A DNA stretch of 64,000 bases from Aeromicrobium sp. 9AM (lineage in GTDB: Bacteria; Actinomycetota; Actinomycetes; Propionibacteriales; Nocardioidaceae): positions 1,016,334-1,080,333 of the forward strand of contig NZ_LR733304.1 of assembly GCF_902506105.1 (NCBI RefSeq), given 5' to 3'. The notes under the pieces are model-generated. The model did not search any database. It had not been told where the DNA came from and saw only the letters and a list, made by a program, of their open reading frames with translations. Positions 1-15,540 of the stretch are shown here, piece by piece (position 1 is the first letter of the stretch; each line of letters starts with the position of its first letter). Made by a program: the position numbers and the translations under genes.

Positions 1-1764
1 ACCGCCGCCTCCGCCGCCACCTGAGGACGACGAGGACTGCGTGGCTGAGTAGGCGCTGATCGAGGAGGCCAGCGAGGATTCAAATCCGGAGAAGGCGTCG
101 TTGCTGCCGAAGAAGCTGTGACCCGTGCTGGTGGTGGTCCCGCCGCCGTACCAGGTCGGTACGGGCGGTTCAGACCCCGTCGCGAGCTGGTACTTGCGGG
201 CCCAGCGGTCGGCGCAGTCGAACGCCACGGCGTACGGGATGAAGGCGGTGTAGAGATCCTTCTTGCCGCTGAAGTCGAAGCGGTCCTGTGCGGAGTCGGT
301 CGACAGCAGACGTTTGAAGCCGCCGGCGCGGGACCAGAGGTCGCGCCCCAGGGTGGTACGTCGCCGGCCGACGCCGGAGCTCATCAGGCCGATGCCACCG
401 ATGACGAATCCCGCGATGGGCAACAGATACATGGAGACGGCGGGATGTAGGAAGATGCCGATGGCGAGCAGAGCGATGGCCGCCACGAACACGGCGATCC
501 GCGACAGCATCTCCGAACCAGCCGGCTTCTGCGCACCGACGCCCGAGGCCCAGGCATTCGTCTGGGCTGGCAAGGCGTTGCGGACCGACTGCAGCTTCTG
601 GCCCGACGTGACCGAGTCGGGGCTCGACTTGAAGTGCGCGCCAGGCTGCGTGACCCCGAGGGACTCGCCGACGAACCGCGTGACGTCGTCGGTCTTGGCC
701 CACGCGGCCGCGTCGCCGACGCCCGTGATGGTCCACGACTTGCCGCCGTTGTCGACGAGCGTGGTGAGGCCCTGCTCCGCCTGGTAGAGCAAGGTCGACA
801 CGAGCCCACGGCTGGGGACGGTCTCGGTCGTGACGTATGCCGTCTGGACCGGTCCCAGCCCCGGTGGCGGCTCGTACATGACCGGCGTGCCGGGCTCCTT
901 CTCACGCGAGCGGCGATCGAGGTAGTAGCCGACGGCCATCAGGCCCAGCGTGATCGCCAGGACGATGCCGAGCTTGCTGGTGCTCGTGCCCAGCGCGCGG
1001 TCGGCGGCGACCGGCCATGGCACCGTAACGCGGTCCGGCGGCTCGACGGGCAGCCCGATGCGCACCGTCACGGGCGTCCGGGGCGACAGGTGACCCGTCG
1101 TGATGGTGACCTTGTCCGTGCCGGCGCCGCTGATGTCACAGGTCCCGGAGCCGTCGAAGCTCGAGGTGCACTGCACCTTGCCCGACTTGGCCGGCAGGGT
1201 GATGTTGACCGTGGACTTGTCGATGTCCATCTGCCAGCCCTGCGCGACGACGTTCCAGTAGAACACCGACTGGGCCGGCTGCTTGTCGGTCCAGCTCGAC
1301 GAGGCGAACGTGCCGGGACCGGCCGTGCTGGGCGCGAGTGCGCCGTCGATCCGGTAGGTGATCGTGTAGACGTGCGTGCCCGAGGAGACGTACGAGTCCG
1401 GGTCGCCGATCTTGGCCACGCGGAAGTGGCGGCCCTGCCGCCACTGCAGGTCGTACGGCACGCTTTTGCCGTCGAGTCCGACCGTGATGCTCTTGGGGAC
1501 CAGGCGCACGTTCTTGTCGGACGGATCGGTGACGTCCCAGAACCGGAAGATCCCGTGCCGACCGGCAGGGAACTCGGTGGTGATCCGCTCCTGGGCCACC
1601 AGGTCGCCGTCGGCCGTCACGACATAGTTGGCGGTGTAGTCCGAGATGCGTACGGGATCGGGACCCGAGTCGGTCGGCGCGATCGTCACGAGCGCGAACA
1701 ACGCGGGGAGGAACAACACCCCGGCGGTGACGATGAGCGCCAGAGCTCGCAGGACGATCCGCAT
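1..1764 (-). CDS. DUF2207 family membrane protein (C-terminus cut by window edge)
   Basis: The minus-strand frame is open for 588 codons up to the first base of the window, so the gene is partial at its 3' end. The product has an N-terminal signal or membrane segment (about residues 3-28), a beta-rich extracytoplasmic domain with GRHGIFRFWD near residue 66, a membrane helix near 263-283 and two adjacent helices near 418-463. The visible C-terminus is a Ser run followed by a Gly run, as is usual for the tails of this family. These features match DUF2207 (PF09972); its biochemical role is not known. ATG 1764 is preferred because AGGA lies 8 nt upstream; ATG 1773 is an in-frame alternative. It is divergent from argG with fewer than 100 bp between them. 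Confidence 0.85.
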   Translation of the reverse strand, partial: MRIVLRALALIVTAGVLFLPALFALVTIAPTDSGPDPVRISDYTANYVVTADGDLVAQERITTEFPAGRHGIFRFWDVTDPSDKNVRLVPKSITVGLDGKSVPYDLQWRQGRHFRVAKIGDPDSYVSSGTHVYTITYRIDGALAPSTAGPGTFASSSWTDKQPAQSVFYWNVVAQGWQMDIDKSTVNITLPAKSGKVQCTSSFDGSGTCDISGAGTDKVTITTGHLSPRTPVTVRIGLPVEPPDRVTVPWPVAADRALGTSTSKLGIVLAITLGLMAVGYYLDRRSREKEPGTPVMYEPPPGLGPVQTAYVTTETVPSRGLVSTLLYQAEQGLTTLVDNGGKSWTITGVGDAAAWAKTDDVTRFVGESLGVTQPGAHFKSSPDSVTSGQKLQSVRNALPAQTNAWASGVGAQKPAGSEMLSRIAVFVAAIALLAIGIFLHPAVSMYLLPIAGFVIGGIGLMSSGVGRRRTTLGRDLWSRAGGFKRLLSTDSAQDRFDFSGKKDLYTAFIPYAVAFDCADRWARKYQLATGSEPPVPTWYGGGTTTSTGHSFFGSNDAFSGFESSLASSISAYSATQSSSSSGGGGGGG

Positions 1765-1822
1765 GGCTTGCATCCTAGGGGCGGATCTCCGTCCTGCCGC
1801 CGGAATGGCGCACCCACCCCCG

Positions 1823-1851
1823 AATGCAAGAAATTGCAGAGGTGTGCAAGA
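1823..1851. promoter_or_regulatory. Candidate ArgR operator upstream of argG
   Basis: The 96-bp gap before argG holds an inverted repeat TGCAAGAAATTGCA (1825-1838) followed by a further half-site TGTGCAAG (1843-1850). AT-rich TGCA-containing palindromes resemble actinobacterial ARG boxes, and argR lies in the same cluster. The assignment rests on pattern and context only. The region immediately before argC shows nothing comparable. Confidence 0.4.
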
Positions 1852-1857
1852 ATGTGA

Positions 1858-5512
<3,655 letters not shown>

Positions 5513-5516
<4 letters not shown>

Positions 5517-6519
5517 ATGATGCGACAGACAGCACTCTCGACGAGTGGCAGCCCGAGGACTGGAAGAAGGCGACCGACAAGGCCGCCACCCTCGCCCGGG
5601 CTCTGCCGTGGCTGAAGAAGTATCACGGCAAGGTCGTCGTGGTGAAGTACGGCGGCAACGCCATGACCGACGAGACGCTCAAGCACGCGTTCGCCGAGGA
5701 CATCGTGTTCCTGCGCATGGCCGGGTTCAAGCCCGTCGTCGTGCACGGCGGCGGACCACAGATCAGCGCGATGCTCGACAAGCTGGGGATCGAGTCGGAG
5801 TTCCGGGGTGGCCTGCGGGTCACGACGCCCGAGACGATGGACGTCGTACGCATGGTGCTGACCGGTCAGGTCGGTCGCGAGCTCGTCGGCCTGCTCAACC
5901 AGCACGGCGACCTGGCGGTCGGCCTCTCGGGCGAGGACGGCGGGCTGTTCACCGCTGAGAAGACCATGCCGGTCATCGACGGCGTCGAGACCGACATCGG
6001 CTTGGTCGGCGAGGTCGTCGGCGTACGCCCTGAGGCCGTGCTGGACCTGATCGAGGCCGGACGCATCCCGGTCGTCTCGACCGTCGCGCCCGATGCTGAC
6101 GGCCAGGTGCACAACGTGAACGCCGACACCGCCGCCGCCGCACTGGCCGTGGCCCTGGACGCCGAGAAGCTCCTGGTCCTCACCGACGTCGAGGGTCTGT
6201 ATGCCGACTGGCCCAACAGCTCCGACGTGATCGGCGAGATCAGCCCGGAGTCCCTTGCCGAGCTCATCCCCGACCTCTCGACCGGCATGATCCCCAAGAT
6301 GACCGCGTGCCTCAAGGCCGTCCAGGAGGGTGTGCGCCGAGCGACGGTGATCGACGGCCGCGAGCCGCACGCCGTGCTGCTTGAGATCTTCACCGACGAG
6401 GGTGTGGGCACCCAGGTCGTACCCGGTGCCGAGACCCGCATCCGCACGGCGCTCTACTCCACGAGCGTCACGAAGGACGCGAAGGGCGACACCAAGGGCG
6501 ACACCAAGGGAGAGAAGGC

Positions 6520-6523
<4 letters not shown>
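5513..6523 (+). CDS. argB: Acetylglutamate kinase with repetitive basic tail
   Basis: Phosphorylates N-acetylglutamate and is the usual arginine-feedback point in organisms with the cyclic pathway. ATG 5513 overlaps the argJ stop (ATGA) and gives 336 residues; the frame continues upstream but only as a shadow of argJ. The amino-acid-kinase loop VVKYGGNAM lies near 44-52, VVHGGGPQI near 78, and AALAVAL and LVLTDVEG follow in the C-terminal half. The last roughly 20 residues ([16 protein letters not shown]) form a lysine-rich repeat beyond the usual family end, built from a duplicated 12-bp unit at 6482-6505. The stop overlaps argD by 4 bp. Confidence 0.95.
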
Positions 6524-10527
<4,004 letters not shown>

Positions 10528-10549
10528 CGGCCGGCCACCGGTGCATGGC

Positions 10550-10555
10550 TAGGGT
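10550..10555 (+). promoter_or_regulatory. Candidate -10 element (TAGGGT)
   Basis: TAGGGT lies between argH and the methyltransferase gene, 22 bp before ATG 10578. It resembles the actinobacterial sigma-A-type -10 seen elsewhere in the window. It places transcription start near 10562, downstream of the ATG at 10545, and therefore argues against that start. No convincing -35 is seen. Confidence 0.4.
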
Positions 10556-10577
10556 GGTCCCGACCGAGACCGTTGAC

Positions 10578-11513
10578 ATGGGGGAGACCGTGGCCATTCG
10601 TACGAGCACGGGCAGGACATTGCGCAAGGTCATCGGATCGCGCCGCACCGAGGCCGTACGCCGTTGGGAGCGCAAGATGCGAGTGGGCGCCGCGCGCAAG
10701 CTCAGCCCACACGGCACGCCCTCGGTCGACAAGGCCAAGCACGCCTACGTGCCGGCCGACCCGTTCGCCGAGTTCCCGGAGCCCACGCGGTCGCGTCACC
10801 AGGTGCTGCGGGCGCTCCACCGCCAGCTGAAGCCTCGGACCTACCTCGAGGTCGGCGTCTTCACGGGTGCAAGCCTCGGCCTCTCACGCACGCGCTCGAT
10901 CGGCATCGATCCGGCGTACACGATCACCAAGGAGATCCAGTGCGAGGTGCAGCTGCACCGCACGACGAGTGACGAGTTCTTCTCGCGCCCGGATCCGGTG
11001 GCGTTCTTCGACGGTGTCCCGATCGATCTGGCGTTCATCGACGGCATGCACCTGGCCGAGTTCGCGCTGCGTGACTTCATGAACGTCGAGAAGCACATGT
11101 CGCCGGCCGGCGTCGTCCTGATCGACGACATGCTGCCGCGCAACTCGTTGGAAGCCGCCCGCGACCGCAAGACGTCGGCGTGGGCCGGCGACGTCTTCAA
11201 GGTCGCCGACATCCTGCGGTCGTACCGGCCGGACCTCACGATCATCCCGGTCAACACCTCGCCGACCGGCGTCGTGATCGTCCTGGGCCTCGACCCGACG
11301 TCGCGCGTCCTCGAGGACAACTACGACGCAGCACTGGCGGCGTGCCTCGCACCGGATCCGCAGATCGTGCCGGAGGAGACCCTGCGACGGACCCACACAG
11401 CCGACCCGGCGAGCCTCATCGCGTCGCCGGTCTGGGGCAAGCTCGCCGACCTGCGCAAGAAGACCGTCAACCGCGCTGCCCTCGACAAGGTGCTCGCAAA
11501 CCTCTCAGCGTGA
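10578..11513 (+). CDS. Class I SAM-dependent methyltransferase-like protein
   Basis: Unassigned protein of about 311 residues with a Methyltransf_24-like core: TYLEVGVFTGASLGLS, the expected SAM-binding GxG region, then IGIDPAYTI, and later DLAFIDGMHLAEFALRDF and GVVLIDDMLP, which fit strands 4-5 of the fold. The N-terminus is basic and not domain-like. Such proteins often act on sugars or lipids in cell-surface gene sets, but nothing here names a substrate. ATG 10578 is chosen because a TAGGGT element excludes ATG 10545; GTG 10590, preceded by GGGGGAG, is possible. The stop overlaps mpg by 4 bp. Confidence 0.7.
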   Translation: MGETVAIRTSTGRTLRKVIGSRRTEAVRRWERKMRVGAARKLSPHGTPSVDKAKHAYVPADPFAEFPEPTRSRHQVLRALHRQLKPRTYLEVGVFTGASLGLSRTRSIGIDPAYTITKEIQCEVQLHRTTSDEFFSRPDPVAFFDGVPIDLAFIDGMHLAEFALRDFMNVEKHMSPAGVVLIDDMLPRNSLEAARDRKTSAWAGDVFKVADILRSYRPDLTIIPVNTSPTGVVIVLGLDPTSRVLEDNYDAALAACLAPDPQIVPEETLRRTHTADPASLIASPVWGKLADLRKKTVNRAALDKVLANLSA

Positions 11514-12070
11514 CCGAGAGCGCTGTCGTCGGCCACGCGCGGGGCCTCCTGGGTCGCGTGCTGCACGGCCACGGCGTCGGGGTGCGCATCACCGAGGTCG
11601 AGGCGTACGGTGGGATCAACGATCCTGCCTCGCACGCCTACACCCGGACCGCTCGCTCGGAGATCATGTACGGCGAGCCGTGGCGGCTCTACGTCTATCG
11701 CTCGTACGGCATGCACTTCTGCGCCAACGTCGTCACGGGGCCGACGGAAGAGGCGTCCGCCGTCCTGATCCGTGCCGGTGAGGTCGTCGACGGTCACGCA
11801 GTCGCCCGCCAGCGTCGCCCGGCGGTGGAGGATGTCGCCCTGGCCCGCGGTCCCGGCAACCTCGCCCGGGCTCTCGGTCTGACGTTGGACGACCTCGGCA
11901 CGGACCTGCTCGGACCTGATGGCGTACGCCTGGGGGAGCGGTCTGCCGAGACGCCGGAGATCAGCGCCGGCCCGCGCGTCGGCGTCTCCAAGGCCGCCGA
12001 TGTCCCATGGCGCTTCTGGATCACCGGTGACCCGACCGTGTCGGCATATCGGCGAAGCCCCCGCGCCTAG
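11510..12070 (+). CDS. mpg: 3-methyladenine DNA glycosylase (AAG/MPG family)
   Basis: Base-excision glycosylase removing alkylated purines such as 3-methyladenine. GTG 11510 overlaps the previous stop (GTGA) and gives 186 residues, in the usual bacterial size range. Family motifs: ARGLLGRVL, the catalytic-glutamate segment ITEVEAYGGINDPASHAY, MYGEPWRLYVYRSYGMHFCANVV and ARGPGNLARALG, ending in PWRFWITGDPTVSAY. In Mycobacterium the orthologue lies directly before tyrS; here about 9.8 kb separates them. Confidence 0.93.
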   Translation: MTESAVVGHARGLLGRVLHGHGVGVRITEVEAYGGINDPASHAYTRTARSEIMYGEPWRLYVYRSYGMHFCANVVTGPTEEASAVLIRAGEVVDGHAVARQRRPAVEDVALARGPGNLARALGLTLDDLGTDLLGPDGVRLGERSAETPEISAGPRVGVSKAADVPWRFWITGDPTVSAYRRSPRA

Positions 12071-12111
12071 AGGATTTCCAAGAGCCCGAGCTCGTGGGGG
12101 ATGCCGGTTCC

Positions 12112-14019
12112 TCACTCCCGGGCCGCCAGCAGTGCCACAGGCGCCTGCCGGGTGGCATTCCGCGACGTGATGACGCTGGTCACGGTGGTGAGGGCCACGA
12201 CGACGCCCACCAGGCCGGCGATGATGTCCCACGGCAGGCTCAACGCTCCGGTCCCGGTGACCTCGGCCGTCGTCGTCATGACGGCGACCCAGGACGTGGA
12301 TGCCGCCACGAGTCCGAGCATGACCGCGGCTGCAGTCACGGACACGGACTCCAGCAACGCCGTGCGGACCACGTGGGCCCGGGTCAGTCCGGTCGCACGT
12401 GCACACGCGAACTCATGCGCACGGGCGGCGGCTCCGATCGCCACGGCGTTCACGACACCGATCAGCGCGTAGGCCGCACCGAGGCCGAGGATCACGAGCA
12501 GGATGTTGGTGCTCGTCTTGGTGTCCTCGCTCGAGGAGTCGTCCAACCATCGCTCGATCGACATGACCGAGCCGTGATCGGCCAGGGCCGCGGAGACCTT
12601 GGCCCTGTCGGCGCCGGCCTCGAGACTCACGAACGTACGGGAGTGGGCTTCGGCCAGCACCGACGTCGGCACGAGGCCTGCGGGTGCGAGCAGCGCTGCG
12701 CCGCCGCCGATCGTCTGGGTGGCCTTGGCGACGACGGGAAGCTTGCCGAGCCTCTGGTCCCCGATGCGTACGCTGACGGTGTCCCCGGGCGACATGCCCA
12801 ACGCGCCGGGGCCGGCCGCGACAGTTTGGGACTGGAGCTTGTCGAGCGAGCCAGCGCGGGGGTGCGCCACGGCGTACGCCGTCGGATCGACGACCAGCAG
12901 GCGCCCGGACTCGGTCGTCCGGTCCTCGCCCGACCCGAGCGTCAGGGCGATCGGGACGTCGATCTCGGTGGAGGCAGACCGCACTCCTTGGACCTGCGAG
13001 ACATCGAGGGTCAACGGACGGGTGGACTCGAGCACGAGATCCGCGGAGGTTCCCGCACGCAGCTCGTCCTTGGCCGAGGAGGCGAACGAGCTCAATGCAC
13101 TGGCCTGACCGACGACCAGCCCGACCAGCACGATGAGAGGAGCGGCGGTGGAGGCGTTGCGGCGGACGCTGTCCCGTACGTTGGCCGAGGCCAGGCGGCC
13201 GAGCACCCCGCGGAACGGCAGCAGGAGGAGTGCGGCGATCGGCGACACGAGCACCGGTGCCAGCATCGCGAGGGCGATGGCGCCACAGATCGAGGCGCAC
13301 GGCGCCATGGCCTGGCCACCGCTGGCTCCGCCCTTGGGCGAGAGCAGGACGAGCGCTCCCGCGCCGGCCAGGGCCACGATGCCGACGAACCAGCGCCCGG
13401 CAGTCATCGAACGACGAGCTGCCCCGGTGCTACGCAGTGCTGCGAGCGGTTGGACCCGCGCAGCCCGGCGGGCTGCCATCAGCACGCCGGCGAGGGCCAG
13501 GCCCACCCCGACGCCCACGGAGGCGCCGAACACCCATACCGGCGTTGCCGGGTCGAATCCGCTGGGGGAGAGGTCGAGGCGAGCGAGCAGGCGCTCCTGG
13601 AACGACGTCAGTGCGACGCCGAGAGGGATGCCGATGACGGTGCCGGTCAGTCCCAGCAGGACTGCCTCACCGGTCAGCAGGCGCCGGACCTGGCTGCGGC
13701 TGCCGCCGACGAGGCGCAACAGTGCGAGATCCCGCTGACGCTGCGCGACGGTGAAGGCGAACGTCGAGCTGATCACGAACACGGCGAGGAACGCCGACAA
13801 CGCCAAGGTCATCGACAGGACGGTGATCGCAACGGTCGTGCTCTCGTCGAAGGTCATGATCTCGATGGCGCTGGAGCCCCGAGGCGCGTCGCCGGTGACA
13901 GCGGCGAGCAGCAGGACCAAGGACGACTGCACGAGGGCGACACCGAGGCAGACCGTGACGATCGCGCCGATGAACAGGCTCCAACGCTCACGGAAGCCGT
14001 TCCAGCTGAGCCGGAACAT
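12112..14019 (-). CDS. FtsX-like permease of an ABC exporter
   Basis: Membrane subunit of about 635 residues with two FtsX-type permease units. The first has an N-terminal helix near 15-40, then helices near 75-105 with the coupling segment AQRQRDLALLRLVGGSRSQV, then further helices. The second repeats the pattern with RAHEFACARATGLTRAHVV near the C-terminus. A large extracytoplasmic region lies between the units. The long two-unit form is typical of actinobacterial MacB/LolCDE-like systems acting on peptides, lipoproteins or envelope stress; the substrate is unknown. ATG 14019 lies 1 nt after the stop of the ATPase gene, so the subunits are co-expressed. It ends convergently with mpg, leaving 41 bp with nothing recognisable. 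Confidence 0.88.
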   Translation of the reverse strand: MFRLSWNGFRERWSLFIGAIVTVCLGVALVQSSLVLLLAAVTGDAPRGSSAIEIMTFDESTTVAITVLSMTLALSAFLAVFVISSTFAFTVAQRQRDLALLRLVGGSRSQVRRLLTGEAVLLGLTGTVIGIPLGVALTSFQERLLARLDLSPSGFDPATPVWVFGASVGVGVGLALAGVLMAARRAARVQPLAALRSTGAARRSMTAGRWFVGIVALAGAGALVLLSPKGGASGGQAMAPCASICGAIALAMLAPVLVSPIAALLLLPFRGVLGRLASANVRDSVRRNASTAAPLIVLVGLVVGQASALSSFASSAKDELRAGTSADLVLESTRPLTLDVSQVQGVRSASTEIDVPIALTLGSGEDRTTESGRLLVVDPTAYAVAHPRAGSLDKLQSQTVAAGPGALGMSPGDTVSVRIGDQRLGKLPVVAKATQTIGGGAALLAPAGLVPTSVLAEAHSRTFVSLEAGADRAKVSAALADHGSVMSIERWLDDSSSEDTKTSTNILLVILGLGAAYALIGVVNAVAIGAAARAHEFACARATGLTRAHVVRTALLESVSVTAAAVMLGLVAASTSWVAVMTTTAEVTGTGALSLPWDIIAGLVGVVVALTTVTSVITSRNATRQAPVALLAARE

Positions 14020-14020
14020 G

Positions 14021-14764
14021 TCAGGCCTCCAGCTGGACGAGACGCGCGGCAAGGGCGCCAGCACTTGCGCCGGCGAGGTGGTCGACGACGCGACCGTCCC
14101 GGAGGAACACGGTCGAGTCGGCGCGTGCGGCGGCCGCGGGGTCGTGGGTGACCATGACGATGGTCTGACCGGCGTCGACGGTCGCCCGGAGCAGGTCCAG
14201 AACGCTGTGGGCTGAGGTCGTGTCGAGCGCCCCAGTCGGCTCGTCGGCGAACAGGACCTCGGGGCCGGTGACAAGCGCTCGGGCGATGGCGACCCGTTGC
14301 TGCTGGCCACCGGACAGCTCGCGGGGGCGGTGCCGACCTCGGTCGGCGAGACCGACCGAGGAGAGCGCGGCCTTCACGTCTGCTCGCGAGGGACGCCGGC
14401 CGGCCAGTCGGAGCGGGAGGCTCACGTTCTGCTCGGCGGTGAGCGACCCGACGAGGTTGAAGCTCTGGAACACGAACCCGATCCGCGAGCGCCGCAGGGC
14501 GGTCAGCTGGCGGTCGGAGGACGACGTGATGTCGCTGTCGCCCAGGAACACGCGCCCGGAGTCCGCGTGCTCGAGTCCTGCCGCGATGTGCAGGAGCGTG
14601 GACTTGCCCGAACCCGAAGGACCCATCACTGCAGTCCAGCTGCCGCGCGGGAAGTCGATGTCGACACCGTCGACGGCGCGGACCTCGGCGGACCCGCGTC
14701 CGTACGTCCGGTGGATGTCCCGCATCGAGATGGCAGCGGCTGTCTGGGTGAGTGTGGTGGTCAT
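14021..14764 (-). CDS. ABC transporter ATP-binding protein (MacB/LolD type)
   Basis: ATPase of the exporter, 247 residues. Walker A GPSGSGKST is near 48-56, the Q-loop FVFQSFNL near 97, the signature LSGGQQQR near 148, Walker B VLFADEPTG near 168, and the switch His in VMVTHDP. FNLVGSLTAEQNV is characteristic of the MacB/LolD/FtsE branch that pairs with FtsX-type permeases, which is what follows it. Transcription probably starts in the 107-bp gap upstream, where a perfect palindrome lies. Confidence 0.92.
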   Translation of the reverse strand: MTTTLTQTAAAISMRDIHRTYGRGSAEVRAVDGVDIDFPRGSWTAVMGPSGSGKSTLLHIAAGLEHADSGRVFLGDSDITSSSDRQLTALRRSRIGFVFQSFNLVGSLTAEQNVSLPLRLAGRRPSRADVKAALSSVGLADRGRHRPRELSGGQQQRVAIARALVTGPEVLFADEPTGALDTTSAHSVLDLLRATVDAGQTIVMVTHDPAAAARADSTVFLRDGRVVDHLAGASAGALAARLVQLEA

Positions 14765-14781
14765 GCCGTTCAGTCAATCCT

Positions 14782-14803
14782 CGATCGGCACTGGTGCCGA
14801 TCG
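14782..14803. repeat. 22-bp perfect palindrome upstream of the ABC exporter
   Basis: Two 10-bp arms CGATCGGCAC / GTGCCGATCG are separated by TG. The site sits 18 bp before the ATPase start and 69 bp after the response-regulator stop. No T-run follows on either strand, so an operator for a dimeric regulator is more likely than a terminator. No candidate regulator other than the nearby response regulator is seen. Confidence 0.5.
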
Positions 14804-14871
14804 TGCTGGCCGCACTGAAGCGGGGGTGGCACGCACACCTGAGGTGGACCCAGGCCCACCATGCGCTCGCG

Positions 14872-15540
14872 TCAGGCGGTCGCTGTCCAGCGGTAGCGGC
14901 GCTCGGGCCGTCCGGCGCTGCCGTAGTTCAGGCGTACGACGGCCTGCTCGTCGTCGACGAAGTGCTCCAGGTATCGGCGGGCACTGACCCGTGAGATGCC
15001 GACCCGTTCGCCGCACTCGGTCGCCGACAGCTCCCCGGCATCACGCAGTGCCGCGCCGACCAGTCCCGCGGTCTCGTGGCTGAGGCCCTTGGGCAGGGGC
15101 TGGTCCGCCGGCTGTGTCGTGCCGAACGCGCGGTCGATCGATTCCTGATCGGCCTCGCCCGGCTCCAGCAGGGCCAAGGTGTCCCGTACGCGGAGCAGCC
15201 GGGTGGCGAGGTCCGGATACTCGAACGGCTTGACCAGATACTGCATCGCGCCGCCGTGCAGTGCCTGTCGTACGACATCGGCGTCCCTGTCGGCCGTGAC
15301 CATCACGACGCCAGCCACGTTGCCGGTGGCCCGCAGTCTTTGCAGGACCTCGAGGCCGCTCATGTCGGGCAGGTGGACATCCAGCAGGATCAGGTCGGGC
15401 GCCAGCTCGTCGACGAGGCGAAGCGCCTGCTCGCCGTTGCGCGCCGTGCCGACGACGGTGAACCCCTGCGTCTTCTCGACGAACTTGGCGTGGATCCCCG
15501 CCACCATGAAGTCGTCGTCGACGACCAGCACGCCGATCAT
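14872..15540 (-). CDS. CitB/DcuR-type response regulator
   Basis: Response regulator of 222 residues. Receiver domain with acidic pocket VVDDDF (8-10), phospho-acceptor Asp54 in LILLDVHLPDMSG, Thr in VMVTADRD and Lys in YLVKPFEY. The C-terminal helix-turn-helix (LSATECGERVGISRVSARRYLEHF) and the RRYRW end match the CitB/DpiA/DcuR class. ATG 15540 overlaps the kinase stop by 4 bp, so the pair is coupled. The probable target is the divergent tctCBA-usp transcription unit beginning at 17212. Confidence 0.93.
   Translation of the reverse strand: MIGVLVVDDDFMVAGIHAKFVEKTQGFTVVGTARNGEQALRLVDELAPDLILLDVHLPDMSGLEVLQRLRATGNVAGVVMVTADRDADVVRQALHGGAMQYLVKPFEYPDLATRLLRVRDTLALLEPGEADQESIDRAFGTTQPADQPLPKGLSHETAGLVGAALRDAGELSATECGERVGISRVSARRYLEHFVDDEQAVVRLNYGSAGRPERRYRWTATA

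Noticed and set aside
634-1857. 407-codon plus-strand frame opposite the DUF2207 gene
   Set aside because: Low-complexity Arg/Asp/Gly product, no ribosome site; the minus strand codes a recognisable membrane protein.
12094-14151. Long plus-strand open frame (685 codons) opposite the permease gene
   Set aside because: Composition is Arg/Gly/His-rich without domains, and it is the mirror of a clear FtsX-type permease with good motifs. High-GC DNA produces such shadows.
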